Source: Trematomus loennbergii (lineage: Eukaryota > Chordata > Actinopteri > Perciformes > Nototheniidae). From it: 64,000 bases of DNA. Location of the stretch: the NCBI GenBank assembly GCA_012861695.1, contig JAAOOA010000132.1:170001-234000 (forward strand). Direction: 5' to 3'. The notes under the pieces are model-generated. The model worked only from the letters and a program-made list of their open reading frames with translations. It was not told the DNA's origin and ran no database searches. Within the stretch, counting starts at the first letter, position 1; every line of letters begins with the position of its first letter. This document shows, in pieces, positions 52,190-61,823 of the stretch. A program made the position numbers and the translations under genes.

Positions 52190-54480
52190 GCAGGGAATGT
52201 GGTGCTGCTTCTGGCTCTCCATAACTTCAGCTTACTTTCAGCTGCAGAAACCATTCAAATATTAAACTATTCAGCCTTTTCAGGAATCGATGGGAAACCT
52301 TCAACTTTTTCAAAATATGTTATACTTTTTAAAATATTCAGCTTTTTCAAGTCTTTTTTTAACATGGAAGTCAATGGGACGACTCTTGAAATCCTCTTTT
52401 CCTACAACTTACGCCAAATGCTTCTCCTTCCACATACTTTCAGCTTGAGACTTCATTCCAACTTTAGAATGATCACAAGACCTTCAGCTATTCAATTCTT
52501 ATTCAGATTTTTGATATCTTTTACACTTTTTGAGATATTTAACTTAGTTTGGAGCTTGGTAGAGAGGCCTTTTTCAGATGTTAACATTAGTGTGTATTGC
52601 ACAGCTCGTTAAGTCTAGAGTGCTTCGATCTCAAAACAGAGTGCAGGAGTGCTTGAAATTCTCCCCAAAAAACGTTTTAAACCTGCCATAATTCCCAAAC
52701 CCTACACTCCTCAGACATAATTGTTCATGAAAAATGTAGGAAAACCTCTCCTAGGTTGGAAAATTAAAAAAAATTAAGAAAAAATATTAAACAAAATGCC
52801 TCTTGAGGGCATGAAGAGACAAAAAGTCCACCTAGCTCCCAATTGATTCCCATGTTAAAACAATCCGGATCTTTCTTCAGAACAAAGAGAAGTACACTTT
52901 AGACAAACTGCTCTCATCTTCACATTTACCACACAAAACCCCCAAAAAACCCATATATCAGTTCATTGGGGTTCCCTGACTCACGGTCTGTTAATTTTTT
53001 TGATAGGAGCCATAGTTTATTAACAGGTGGCAAAATTGTCAGATATGATCCTCAATGCATTCTTAATGACACTCAGTGCTGCAGCTGGTAACCATGGTGT
53101 TGCTGGGCAGATTGGGCACACACACAGCTGTCGTCGTTAGCTCAAATATAAACACCTGTGTCATGGAACACGATGATGACATAACTCCAACTGACATGCT
53201 CCGAGCAGCAGACTTCAGATAATGGTTAATGGTCCTGCCCTCAACAGCTCTACGTCAATTATGGGGTGTCATCATATGCCGTTTCCATGGAAACGCATCC
53301 CTCGCCATAAAACACGATGTCGCTGTAACTCCAATGGACATGGTCCGATCGTCCCCCAAACTTTGCTTGTATATCACCGGTCCATGCCTCAACAGCTCTA
53401 AGAATCTGAGATCTCACCATATGCCGTTTCCATGGAAACGCATCCCTCGCCAAAAAACAAGATGTCGTTGTAACGCCTATGAAAAGGTCAAAACAGCACC
53501 AGACTTCAGATAATGGTTAATGGTCCAGCCCTCAACATGTCTATGTGCCAATAGTGAGTTTTCCTCAAAAGCTGTTGCCATGGCAACGCATCCCTCGCCA
53601 TAAAACACGATATTGCTATAACTCCTAAGAGAAATTGTCAACAAGTGCTCAAACTTCACATGTGTGCTAACAGTCCAGCCGTGAAGACATCTATGGGACA
53701 GTTTTGAGATTTCTTCAAATGCCGTTGCCGTGGCAACACAATGCTAACCATGAAACAGGGTTTTCTCATAATTTCAGTGAAACATGCTGAAAATGGCCCA
53801 AAACTTCACAGGTTTGGGAACGATGCAGCCATCAACACATCTAAGCGTATTATGGGGTTTCATCAAATTCCGTTGCCATGGTGACAGTTCACTCGCCATC
53901 AAGTTAGTTAAAAAGTGTGCAGTTAAAATATTCTGCTGCTTTTCAAAGCCTTTTTACTTTCTTTTCTCTTCTTAATATACATTCATTCACTACTACTTAC
54001 ATTTAATATCTAACTCCTTAAGCCTACTTTCAGCTATAAACCATTCAACTATTAAATTATTCAGCTATTTCAGGACATTGAGGCTATACGTTTTATTGTT
54101 TATACCTTTTTTAAACTTTTTCTTTGAAATATTAAGCTTCTTCACTATTTTTCCTACTCTTCCAGTATAACATTTCACTTTCACATTTTCAACAAAGTCA
54201 TTGCAATGCATTTGAGCTGTAACAAGTTTGATTCAAATCATTTCACTTTTCTGCATTTCTCCGCTAAGTTCAGCAACACACTTACTTGGTTTTTGTAGCT
54301 AAAGCAGCTACAGAGACCATTCAGCTAATAAAATATTCAGCTTTTTCTGCATTTTCAGCAAATTCAGCAACAAATGTTCACAGTTTACAGCATTCGCACG
54401 CATTTTCTGCAGGAAATGCATTTTTAGTCTTGATATCCTTTTCATTACAGAGCTGGGAAAATTGTGTATTGATTAGATTC
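52190..54480. repeat. 2.3-kb composite repeat of ttcagc-rich DNA
   Basis: A segment like ttactttcagct, aaccattcaa, tattaaa and attcagc occurs near 52230, 54025 and 54305 in the same orientation, on either side of the palindrome array at 53.2-53.9 kb. No inverted ends, RT or transposase seen. Nature unknown. Confidence 0.55.
53215..53890. repeat. ~148-bp repeat, five units, each with an X-box-like palindrome
   Basis: Palindromes lie at 53281-53294 and 53426-53439 (GTTTCCATGGAAAC), 53574-53587 (GTTGCCATGGCAAC), 53724-53737 (GTTGCCGTGGCAAC) and 53872-53885 (GTTGCCATGGTGAC). Each is followed by cgcatccctcgcc or a variant, and preceded by cagccctcaacannnct-type sequence. Spacing is 145-150 bp. 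Confidence 0.85.
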
Positions 54481-54653
54481 TGATCCGTGCAAGTCCAATT
54501 GTGACTGACTTTAGTTCTAATGTTATGTTGAATTTGACTTCAACCCATAAGTAATTCTTTAAATTAACTCTAAATTTCACATGATGATGGATTAGTGTTC
54601 CACATTTGTTCCACTAATTTGTTTTACAATTAGGCCAAAGGTAAGAGACATTA

Positions 54654-55227
54654 GCCGCGTTCACACCGCATACTTTGCAGTACTCAGTGCCCGGTACTCA
54701 GAGTGGGGCACTGAGTACAGATCGCGTTCACACCGGAATAAGTTCCCTGAGGGAAGATTACGCAAATGAAGCCGCTGACGTCACTTCGTCTTCTTCTGTT
54801 TTGGGTTTACTGGCAGGCCGCAAACCACTTCACTCACTCACTCACCACTGGACTCCCAGCAGCTTCTACTGAAGCCTTCCGAGTAAATCGCCAGAACGCC
54901 TACACCTCCTCATCACTCCATGTTTTTTTTTGTGTTGCCATAAGTTATTCTCTCTCCGTTGGTGTGCGGGGCTAATGCTAATGCTAATAATGCTAATGCC
55001 ACAAATGCAATGGCGGCTTCACAAAACTTTGCAGAGTTTTACGGGGCGTGGTTTGCAATTCGCCCAGCCAATCAGAACTGGGGCACTTTTTTCCCCCAGG
55101 AGAGTACCACCTCTCTAGCAGGCACTAAACATGGGGCTAAAAGTGACCTGAACCAAGTGAAGTGCACTGGCACTAACGGAACTAAAGAGGAAAAGTACGG
55201 GTGAAAGTACTCCGGTGTGAACGCGGC
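54654..55227 (-). mobile_element. TA-flanked MITE (inverted relative of 6011-6550)
   Basis: Left gccgcgttcacacc and right ggtgtgaacgcggc, with TA on both sides. The central part (actcccagcagcttctactg, taaatcgccagaacgcc, ttgtgttgccataagtta) is the reverse complement of 6290-6420. Confidence 0.83.
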
Positions 55228-55234
55228 TATTGAT

Positions 55235-55961
55235 GACCTTGTGTCCCTTTTGTTAGTAGGTGGTTCCATTTTGTCTATGGCCTTGGACGGCTTCACTAAA
55301 AGTCACCCAGTTCTGCCCTGCTACAGTCCGGCTGAGTGCAGTCACAGAGATGCTATGGCTGCTCTACGTGACATTAATGGTCTGGTCCGAGAATGGACAC
55401 CATTTCCTGCTCCCATGAGAATGACGCTTCTCAAACTGCCGCTCCTTCTCCAAAGACTCAGAAGGCACACGAACATTAGAGCCGTTGATACTGTCTCAAA
55501 TGGGTCTGCTCCCCCCCACTGAGCCATGAACTGAAAGCACGACATCTGCTTTAGGCCCCGTCCACACAGAGACGAAACGGGTGTTATCCGCTACAGTTCT
55601 CTATCGTATGGACGGTTCGTCCACACAAGGCCGTAACGCAACCGCGGAAACGGAGCCCTCAAACGATAAGGGCCGGGACGGAAGACTTTTTTGATATTTT
55701 CACAAAACTGCACTGGAACAACTCAACATCAGGGACATGGATTTCAAGGCAATTTCGCAAGTAACTCAAGAAATTAAGTATCTTCAAGTTTCTCAAAAAC
55801 ACTGGTCTGAGGACAAGGATTTAACATGGACATTAAATAAATCAACAGTAGGTGGCGATATATGCTCCAAGTGGAAGCGATTCGCCATTAAAGCAAGAAG
55901 AAGAAGAAGAAGAAGAAGAACTCCGCACACTGAGCTCTGATTGGTCAGCAGGCCGTGCTTT
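55235..55961. other. upstream DNA with a MITE-end fragment
   Basis: ggccccgtccacacagagac at about 55555 resembles a MITE terminus; the partner end was not found. (AAG)n lies at about 55894-55920. Confidence 0.4.
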
Positions 55962-56551
55962 CACTGGCCCTTTCTCATGTCTTCAAATGTTCCTCCTCGA
56001 CTCCCCTCCTCGACTCCTATCCTCGAGACTTAGTCCCGCCCACAGGAGATGCGAGCGGAGGAGCCGAGGAGGGGAACCGAGGAGAGAGGAGGGGAAGCAG
56101 CAGGTGGTTAGAGAAATGAGAACTCCTCTCCTCTGAGTGGTCATATTAAAGAGACGTCCGTTAATTATGACAGGAGGCACAGCAGCCCTCTGTCTGATGG
56201 ACAGATGTGTTCATGACGACTTATATATTTACTTTTAATTCATTCACAGTGCGGTATAATGAGACAATAACAGGCTACAGATGCGGACATACACACAGAC
56301 ACACACACCACACACACACATATATGTATATATTTATATAAATATATACAATTTCAGAATCAAACAGAGCACTCTCATAATAACGTAACACTATCAGAGA
56401 CTGGATATATCCCCCCCCCCCTCTCTGGTCGCTACAATGAGGAAATAAATGACGGGCCAAAAGTTTTATTTACAAGTAAGCAGAGGACACCAAACCAACT
56501 GAGACCTGTCTGTCCGCTGCATCTACGCACACACTGCACCACACACACACA

Positions 56552-56591
<40 letters not shown>

Positions 56592-56604
56592 CACCACACA
56601 CACA

Positions 56605-56675
<71 letters not shown>

Positions 56676-57234
56676 CACCACACACACGCACCTACAGCTC
56701 CTAAAGCATATAATCAGGCTACAGCCGTTGTGTATTTTATTATGTGAAGCACTAAATGGTTTTCGAAAAATATCGACTTTGTTTGTAGATATCTACTAAA
56801 CTAAAGCAAATAAAGAGAGTAGGCCTGCTATACTGAGTGATATGATATATATTATACACACTGCTCTGCTTTCTGCACGGACCTCACAGCTGTCTCACTG
56901 TAAACATCGCGTCGCGATGAAAGCAGTTAATAAAATAATATCCAGGGGATGCATGCAGAGCTGCCATTGGCTGAGATCAGTCACGACTCTTTGAAACATC
57001 TCTGTTCCCGGAAATGCATCCACGAAGGAGCCGTGGAGGACCCATCAGTGTATCCTCGGTTATAGCTCCTCCAGAGAGCCTCCTCGACGCTCGATGCTCG
57101 GTCCTCGATGTGCATTTCGAGAATGAGATGTCCTTCAACATGGCGCGCTAAAATTCATTTCCGGGTCACTACCGGAGGACCGAGGAGTCGAGGAGTCGAG
57201 GAGGAACATTTGAAGACATGAGAAAGGGCCACTG
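55962..57234. mobile_element. large MITE with ~42-bp terminal inverted repeats
   Basis: Left cactggccctttctcatgtc, ttcaaatgttcctcctcgac; the right end is its inverse (gtcgaggaggaacatttgaa, gacatgagaaagggccactg). cagtgg-type ends suggest hAT, but no 8-bp duplication was matched. The interior holds (CA)n tracts at about 56288-56320 and 56534-56690 and a C-run near 56411. Confidence 0.82.
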
Positions 57235-57410
57235 AGTTGATCTCTTATCCTGGAACCAAACCTGCTCCGGACCAGGATAGCCGTTCAGCATAAGTTACCG
57301 TGGAGATCTAGCCTGCTAAGAAGTGAACCAGCGTCGTAGGACCGGAAACCCAGAGTTTTCCCTGAAGTTAGCCGGCGAAGCGAAAATCCGGCTTCGTAGT
57401 ACAGGCCTCA
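57235..57410 (-). mobile_element. terminal fragment of another MITE
   Basis: ttagccggcgaagcgaaaat and ccggcttcgtagtacaggcc look like a subterminal hairpin and terminus of a fish MITE. The opposite end was not found, perhaps cut off by the element on its left. Confidence 0.45.
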
Positions 57411-57825
57411 GGTCTGTGTTTACAAGACATTCAGCACTTTGTTGTTGTTTTCCTCCTGAGACTCAGCAGGAGGTCCTTTGTTGTTGTTTTCCTGTTACAG
57501 ATTTAAAATATTTATCATGGAAGATGTGTTCTTACATATTACAGCTGCTTCACTAAATATACCTTTCTTATTAAATAGAGATATATTGCTGAGTGCAGAT
57601 TGTGTGGATTCTGATAATAAATCATTATTGTATTGCTGATGTCGTCTGTTGTGTTTCTGTCTGTAATCACAGCTCTTCTCTGTCTCTGGAATATTAATCA
57701 TATCTTCAGAAAAGGACTCGATCATGAAACCACTTCTACTCATTAGAAAAGAGTGTAGAAATATTCTGAAAGCCGGCCTTATGATGTTACTACAGAGTAA
57801 TCAAGGTGACACACACACACACACA

Positions 57826-57858
<33 letters not shown>

Positions 57859-57889
57859 TTATACTTGTTATGCAGTACTTATACACACA
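57411..57889. other. upstream DNA with (AC)n
   Basis: Contains an (AC)n run at about 57809-57858 adjoining the LINE tail. Nothing else recognised. Confidence 0.45.
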
Positions 57890-58091
57890 AAGGCAAGGCA
57901 AGGCAAGGCAAGTTTATTTATATAGCACCTTTCAACACAAGGTAATTCAAAGTGCTTTACAAAAATGGAAGACATTTTAAAAATGGCATTTAAAATCAGT
58001 CATTAAAAAGAAAAGATAATAAAATAAACATTAAAAGAAAAAAAAAAAAATACATGGAAAAAGTTACAGTGCAGTTTAAGATGTGAATAGT

Positions 58092-59534
58092 TCAATTAAA
58101 AGCAGCGGCAAAAAGAAAAGTCTTCAGCCTGGATTTAAAAGTAGTAAGAGTTGCAGCGGACCTGCAGGTTTCTGGGAGTTTGTTCCAGATATTTGGAGCA
58201 TAATAACTGAACGCTGCTTCTCCATGTTTAGTTCTGACTCTGGGGACAGAAAGCTGACCAGTCCCTGAAGACCTGAGAGTTCTGGATGGTTCATAATTTA
58301 GCAGTAGGTCAGACATGTATTTTGGGCCTAAACCATTCAAAGCTTTATAAACCAGCAACAATATTTTGAAATCTATTCTTTGACACACAGGAAGCCAGTG
58401 TAAGGACTTCAGAACAGGAGTGATGTGATCCACTTTCTTAGTGTTAGTGAGGACTCGAGCAGCGGCGTTCTGAATTAGCTGCAGCTTTCTAATAGATTTT
58501 TTAGTGAGGCCTGTAAAGACACCATTGCAGTAGTCGAGTCTACTGAAGATAAAAGCATGGACAAGTTTTTCCAAATCCTGCTGTGACATTAGTCCTTTAA
58601 TCCTAGATATGTTCTTTAGGTGATAGTAGGCTGATTTAGTAACTGTTTTAATGTGACTGTTGAAACTCAGGTCAGAGTCCATGACTACACCTAGATTTCT
58701 GGCTTTATCTGTTGTTTTGAACATTGCAGACTGAAGCTCAGCGCTAACTTTTATACGTTCTGCCTTGGCTCCAAAAACCATTACCTCAGTTTTATCTTTG
58801 TTTAATTGGAGAAAGTTCTGACACATCCAGTCATTGATTTGTTCAATGCACTTACTCAGTGTTTGAATTGGAGCATAATCTCCTGGTGAAATTGTTACGT
58901 AAATTTGTGTGTCATCCGCATAGCTATGGTAACTTATTTTGTTGTTTTTCATTATCTGAGCCAGTGGTAGCATGTAGATGTTAAAGAGAAGAGGCCCCAA
59001 GATGGAGCCTTGAGGTACCCCACATGTCATATTTGTCAACTCAGATGTGTATTTACCTATAGAAACAAAGTTTTTTCTGTCCTTTAAGTAGGACTCAAAC
59101 CAATTTAGAACTGTTGCCGAAAGTCCCACCCAGTTTTCTAGTCGGTCTAGTAATATGTTGTGGTCAACAGTGTCAAACGCAGCACTGAGATCTAATAATA
59201 CTAACACTGAAGTTCTGCCACTGTCTGTGTTTAAGTGGATGTCATTGAAGACCTTTACAAGAGCAGTCTCAGTGCTGTGGTTTGGACGAAATCCTGACTG
59301 GAACACATCCAAACAGTTATTTAAATGCAAGAAGTTACTCAACTGTTGAAATACAACTTTTTCAATGATTTTACCTAGAAATGGCAGGTTTGATATTGGC
59401 CTATAATTGTTCATTACTGAGGCATCTAGATTATTCTTTTTTAAGAGCGGTTTAATGACTGCAGTTTTCAGGGCCTCTGGAAAAATACCTGAGTGAAGAG
59501 ATGTGTTTACTATATGAAGTAGATCTGAGGCCAT
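58092..59534 (-). CDS. L2-like LINE reverse transcriptase (ORF2, C-terminal 480 codons)
   Basis: An uninterrupted frame covers the whole RT domain: NNYRPISNLPFLGKIIEKV (about residues 42-60), FQSGFRPNHSTETAL (78-92), motif A LSAAFDTVDH (116-125), GVPQGSILGPLLFNIY (172-187), the catalytic YADD (205-208), and a C-terminal domain with RLDYCNGVF and LHWLPVCQRIDFK. This RNA-templated DNA polymerase drives target-primed insertion of its own transcript. It is typical of the CR1/L2 group. The first Met is internal: matching codons continue upstream to about 59630, then shift frame. No endonuclease domain remains, so the element is dead in cis although its RT frame is open. Confidence 0.92.
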   Translation of the reverse strand: MASDLLHIVNTSLHSGIFPEALKTAVIKPLLKKNNLDASVMNNYRPISNLPFLGKIIEKVVFQQLSNFLHLNNCLDVFQSGFRPNHSTETALVKVFNDIHLNTDSGRTSVLVLLDLSAAFDTVDHNILLDRLENWVGLSATVLNWFESYLKDRKNFVSIGKYTSELTNMTCGVPQGSILGPLLFNIYMLPLAQIMKNNKISYHSYADDTQIYVTISPGDYAPIQTLSKCIEQINDWMCQNFLQLNKDKTEVMVFGAKAERIKVSAELQSAMFKTTDKARNLGVVMDSDLSFNSHIKTVTKSAYYHLKNISRIKGLMSQQDLEKLVHAFIFSRLDYCNGVFTGLTKKSIRKLQLIQNAAARVLTNTKKVDHITPVLKSLHWLPVCQRIDFKILLLVYKALNGLGPKYMSDLLLNYEPSRTLRSSGTGQLSVPRVRTKHGEAAFSYYAPNIWNKLPETCRSAATLTTFKSRLKTFLFAAAFN

Positions 59535-59617
59535 GCAAGGAAAAACATCTTTGAAAAATCCTGTTGGAATAATATCAAGGCAGCAGGAGGAGGATTTCAG
59601 AAGTTGAATAATGTCCT

Positions 59618-60043
59618 CTAAGTTTTTACCATTAATCTGATGAATTGTGTCATGGTGTTTGAATTGATATTAGGTGGACATAGGGACAAAACATTTGCTG
59701 TACCTGATGTAGAGGCACTGACTGCTTGTCTAATTTTCTGAATTTTGTCAGTGAAGAAGGAGGCAAAATCATTGCACGCCCTGGTGGATAGAAATTCAGA
59801 GGCTACTGACACTGGGGGGTTAGTTAGTCTGTCGACGGTAGCAAACAAGGCACGTGCGTTGTTTTTGTTTTTGGTAATGATGTCAGAGAAGAAAGACTGT
59901 CGTGCGTTTTTCAATTCCAAATTATAAAGGCCAAGTCTCTCTTTATAGATTTCAAAGTGAACCTGGAGATTTGTTTTTCTCCACCTACGTTCAGCTATTC
60001 GACACTCTCTTTTTCTGTTCTCACGGTCATGGCCTTTCTCCAT
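59618..60043 (-). pseudogene. L2-like LINE ORF2, linker part
   Basis: ERRWRKTNLQVHFEIYKERL, FFSDIITKNKNNARALFATV and CNDFASFFTDKIQKIRQAVS belong to the linker between endonuclease and RT in L2-type ORF2. The frame ends in a short wrong tail after TMTQFI where a small indel near 59625 separates it from the RT frame downstream. Upstream of 60043 further codons of the linker can be read only by changing frame. Confidence 0.85.
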
Positions 60044-60155
60044 GGAGATATTTTCTTGCTAATCACTTCCTTTACCTTAGTTGGAGCAATGGTATCTATA
60101 ACATTTTAATTTTTGAATTAAATGATCTACTAGCTCATTCACAGATATATGTTAA

Positions 60156-60751
60156 TGTCTACCAGTGGCGGTGCATTTTTCTCCGGGGGGGGGCTCTACC
60201 AAAATGTAAGCAAACGTATACACAACTCAAAACACATGTCATATTACAACGCAGGGCGAGCTCAAAGGCACACAGCACTTGATACAGTCTATTATTTTAG
60301 TGCCTGTTTTTGTCAACCTCCTTATTATGCTCACTGATCCCTATCCTGCACCCTCATTGGACAGCTGTGTTAACTTTCCTAAACATGGCTAGTCGTATAG
60401 CATCATCCATGTGGACTCTAGTTTGTTCATGCTTTTTATTTTGTTCTGATATGTGCTTTAAGTCCCTCACATCTGTCTGGTCCATAGACTGGTCTGATCC
60501 TGACGTTTGAAAGGAGGCAGGGGAAGCTAAATATGCTGATTAGATCAGGTCCGAGCTCTTTTCCTCTCAGCTTTCCCTCCAGTGTCCTCCTCTCAAAGGG
60601 TGTTTCTTTAAGTAATTACACATAATTTTCCTTCTCCATATTCACTATCCAGACAATCTAAAATGTGGGAAGAGGTGATGTGTAGCGTCTTTTCTTGAAT
60701 TAATAAACAAGTGTGGGTGTGTGTGTACATGTTATTAAACTATGTGAGCCA
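60156..60751. other. DNA between two LINEs
   Basis: Opens with a hAT-like end (ccagtggcggtgc) and a G-run (about 60184-60192). No matching right end and no gene recognised. Confidence 0.4.
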
Positions 60752-60840
60752 GATGCAGCTTCCCAGAAGTCATGCGATTTCTGGGAAGCTGCAGGACGGG
60801 CAGCTTCTCGGAAGTCACATGACTTCTGTGAAGCTGCATC
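60752..60840. repeat. nested double palindrome
   Basis: Two 41-base halves separated by 7 bases are inverted copies of one another (about 36 of 41), and each half is itself a hairpin (cagcttcccagaa with ttctgggaagctg, 13 bp perfect; the second half is looser around tcacatga). Confidence 0.93.
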
Positions 60841-60857
60841 TGCAGGATGGGCAGCAG

Positions 60858-60865
60858 TATATAAG
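60858..60865 (+). promoter_or_regulatory. TATA-like box
   Basis: TATATAAG follows the double palindrome by 18 bp and precedes ttattgttctgcgtccaccc. It may be the core promoter of a lost element; no dependent gene is visible except the LINE fragment that starts near 60925. Confidence 0.3.
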
Positions 60866-60924
60866 CAGCGCAGCCTAGAGGACCTATTTATTGTTCTGCG
60901 TCCACCCCGAAGCACGCTCTTTGT

Positions 60925-61823
60925 CAGCTCCAGAATGCTTTTAACATTGTACAATCCAACATGTGTGATTTGAAACTTGTTTTAAATGCTGCCAAGACAA
61001 AGCTAATGATGTTCTCGAAAGCAAAGCCCAAGGTCTTGAACCTTCCTCCTATCACCACCTTGCAGGGGACGGAGATTGAATCTGTGTTGCAGTATAAGTA
61101 TCTTGGAATTATAATTGACAATTCGCTTTCTTTTAAACCACACATTGTGGAACTCTTGAAAAATTATGAATAAAATTAGGTTTTTTCTTTAGAAACAAGT
61201 CTTGTTTTTCCTATGAGGCCAAAAAGAGACTAGTGTCTGCAACCTTTCTGTCTGTGCTGGATTATGGAGATGAGGTTTATATGAATACATCTTCTCAGTG
61301 CCTTCACTCGCTGGATACCGTCTACCACGGCGCACTGAGATTCATCACAAACCTCAAATCCTTGACGCACCATTGAAATCTATACACTCGTGTTGGATGG
61401 TCTTCCCTGACCACGCGTAGACTGAAACATTGGCACATCCTTATATATAAGGCTATTCTTGGTGCTCTTACCCCTTATCTAAGGATGTACATAAAAAAAA
61501 AATGCACAGGATCTTATCGGCTTCGCTCCGAGAACTTTTTCCTTTTAACTGTACCAAAGGTCCGTACTGAACTTGGGAAAAGGGCGTTCAGTTACGCTGC
61601 CCCTCAAGCGTGGAACCTGCTTCAAACTGAGCTGAAACTCAGAGAGCTGGTCTCATTAAACACACTCAAAGCAACTTTAACTGACCTTGAAGCAGGCCGC
61701 TGTGTCTGTAAATGCTTTGGCTAAACTTGGTGGATGACTGTGTTGTGATTGTGTGTTTTTTAATTGTCTGTAACTGTAAAACTGTCTGAAACTATGCTGT
61801 TACATTCTTAATCTCAATGAGAC
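60925..61823 (+). mobile_element. LINE fragment, plus strand (same family as 49925-51780), interrupted
   Basis: Starts inside the RT just after the YADD region and reaches the 3' UTR phrase cttaatctcaatgagac at 61823. The tail resumes at 63709 (agacctatcctggttaaataa, then aaggtaaaaaaa), so the minus-strand LINE 61824-63708 inserted into it. AGAC at 61820-61823 and 63709-63712 could be the target-site duplication. Confidence 0.85.
60961..61724 (+). pseudogene. LINE ORF2 C-terminal region, disrupted
   Basis: The pieces read in order are LKLVLNAAKTKLMMFSKAK with YKYLGIIIDNSLSFKPHI (60961-61173), then after a stop NKSCFSYEAKKRLVSATFLS and VLDYGDEVYMN, then after further breaks KVRTELGKRAFSYAAPQAWN with LKLRELVSLNTLKATL (61485-61724). 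These are the thumb and C-terminal parts of a CR1/L2/Rex-like ORF2. The RT catalytic motifs lie upstream and are absent. Confidence 0.87.

Larger units (their letters stand above)
57890..60155 (-). mobile_element. L2-like LINE, 5'-truncated
   Basis: The 3' end is a (caagg)n repeat followed by caagtttatttatatagcac and aattcaaagtgctttaca, the classic fish L2 tail read backwards. Coding sequence for ORF2 runs 58092-60150 with one or two frame breaks (about 59625 and 60045). Upstream of about 60155 homology ends at a new MITE-like end, taccagtggcggtgc. Confidence 0.9.
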
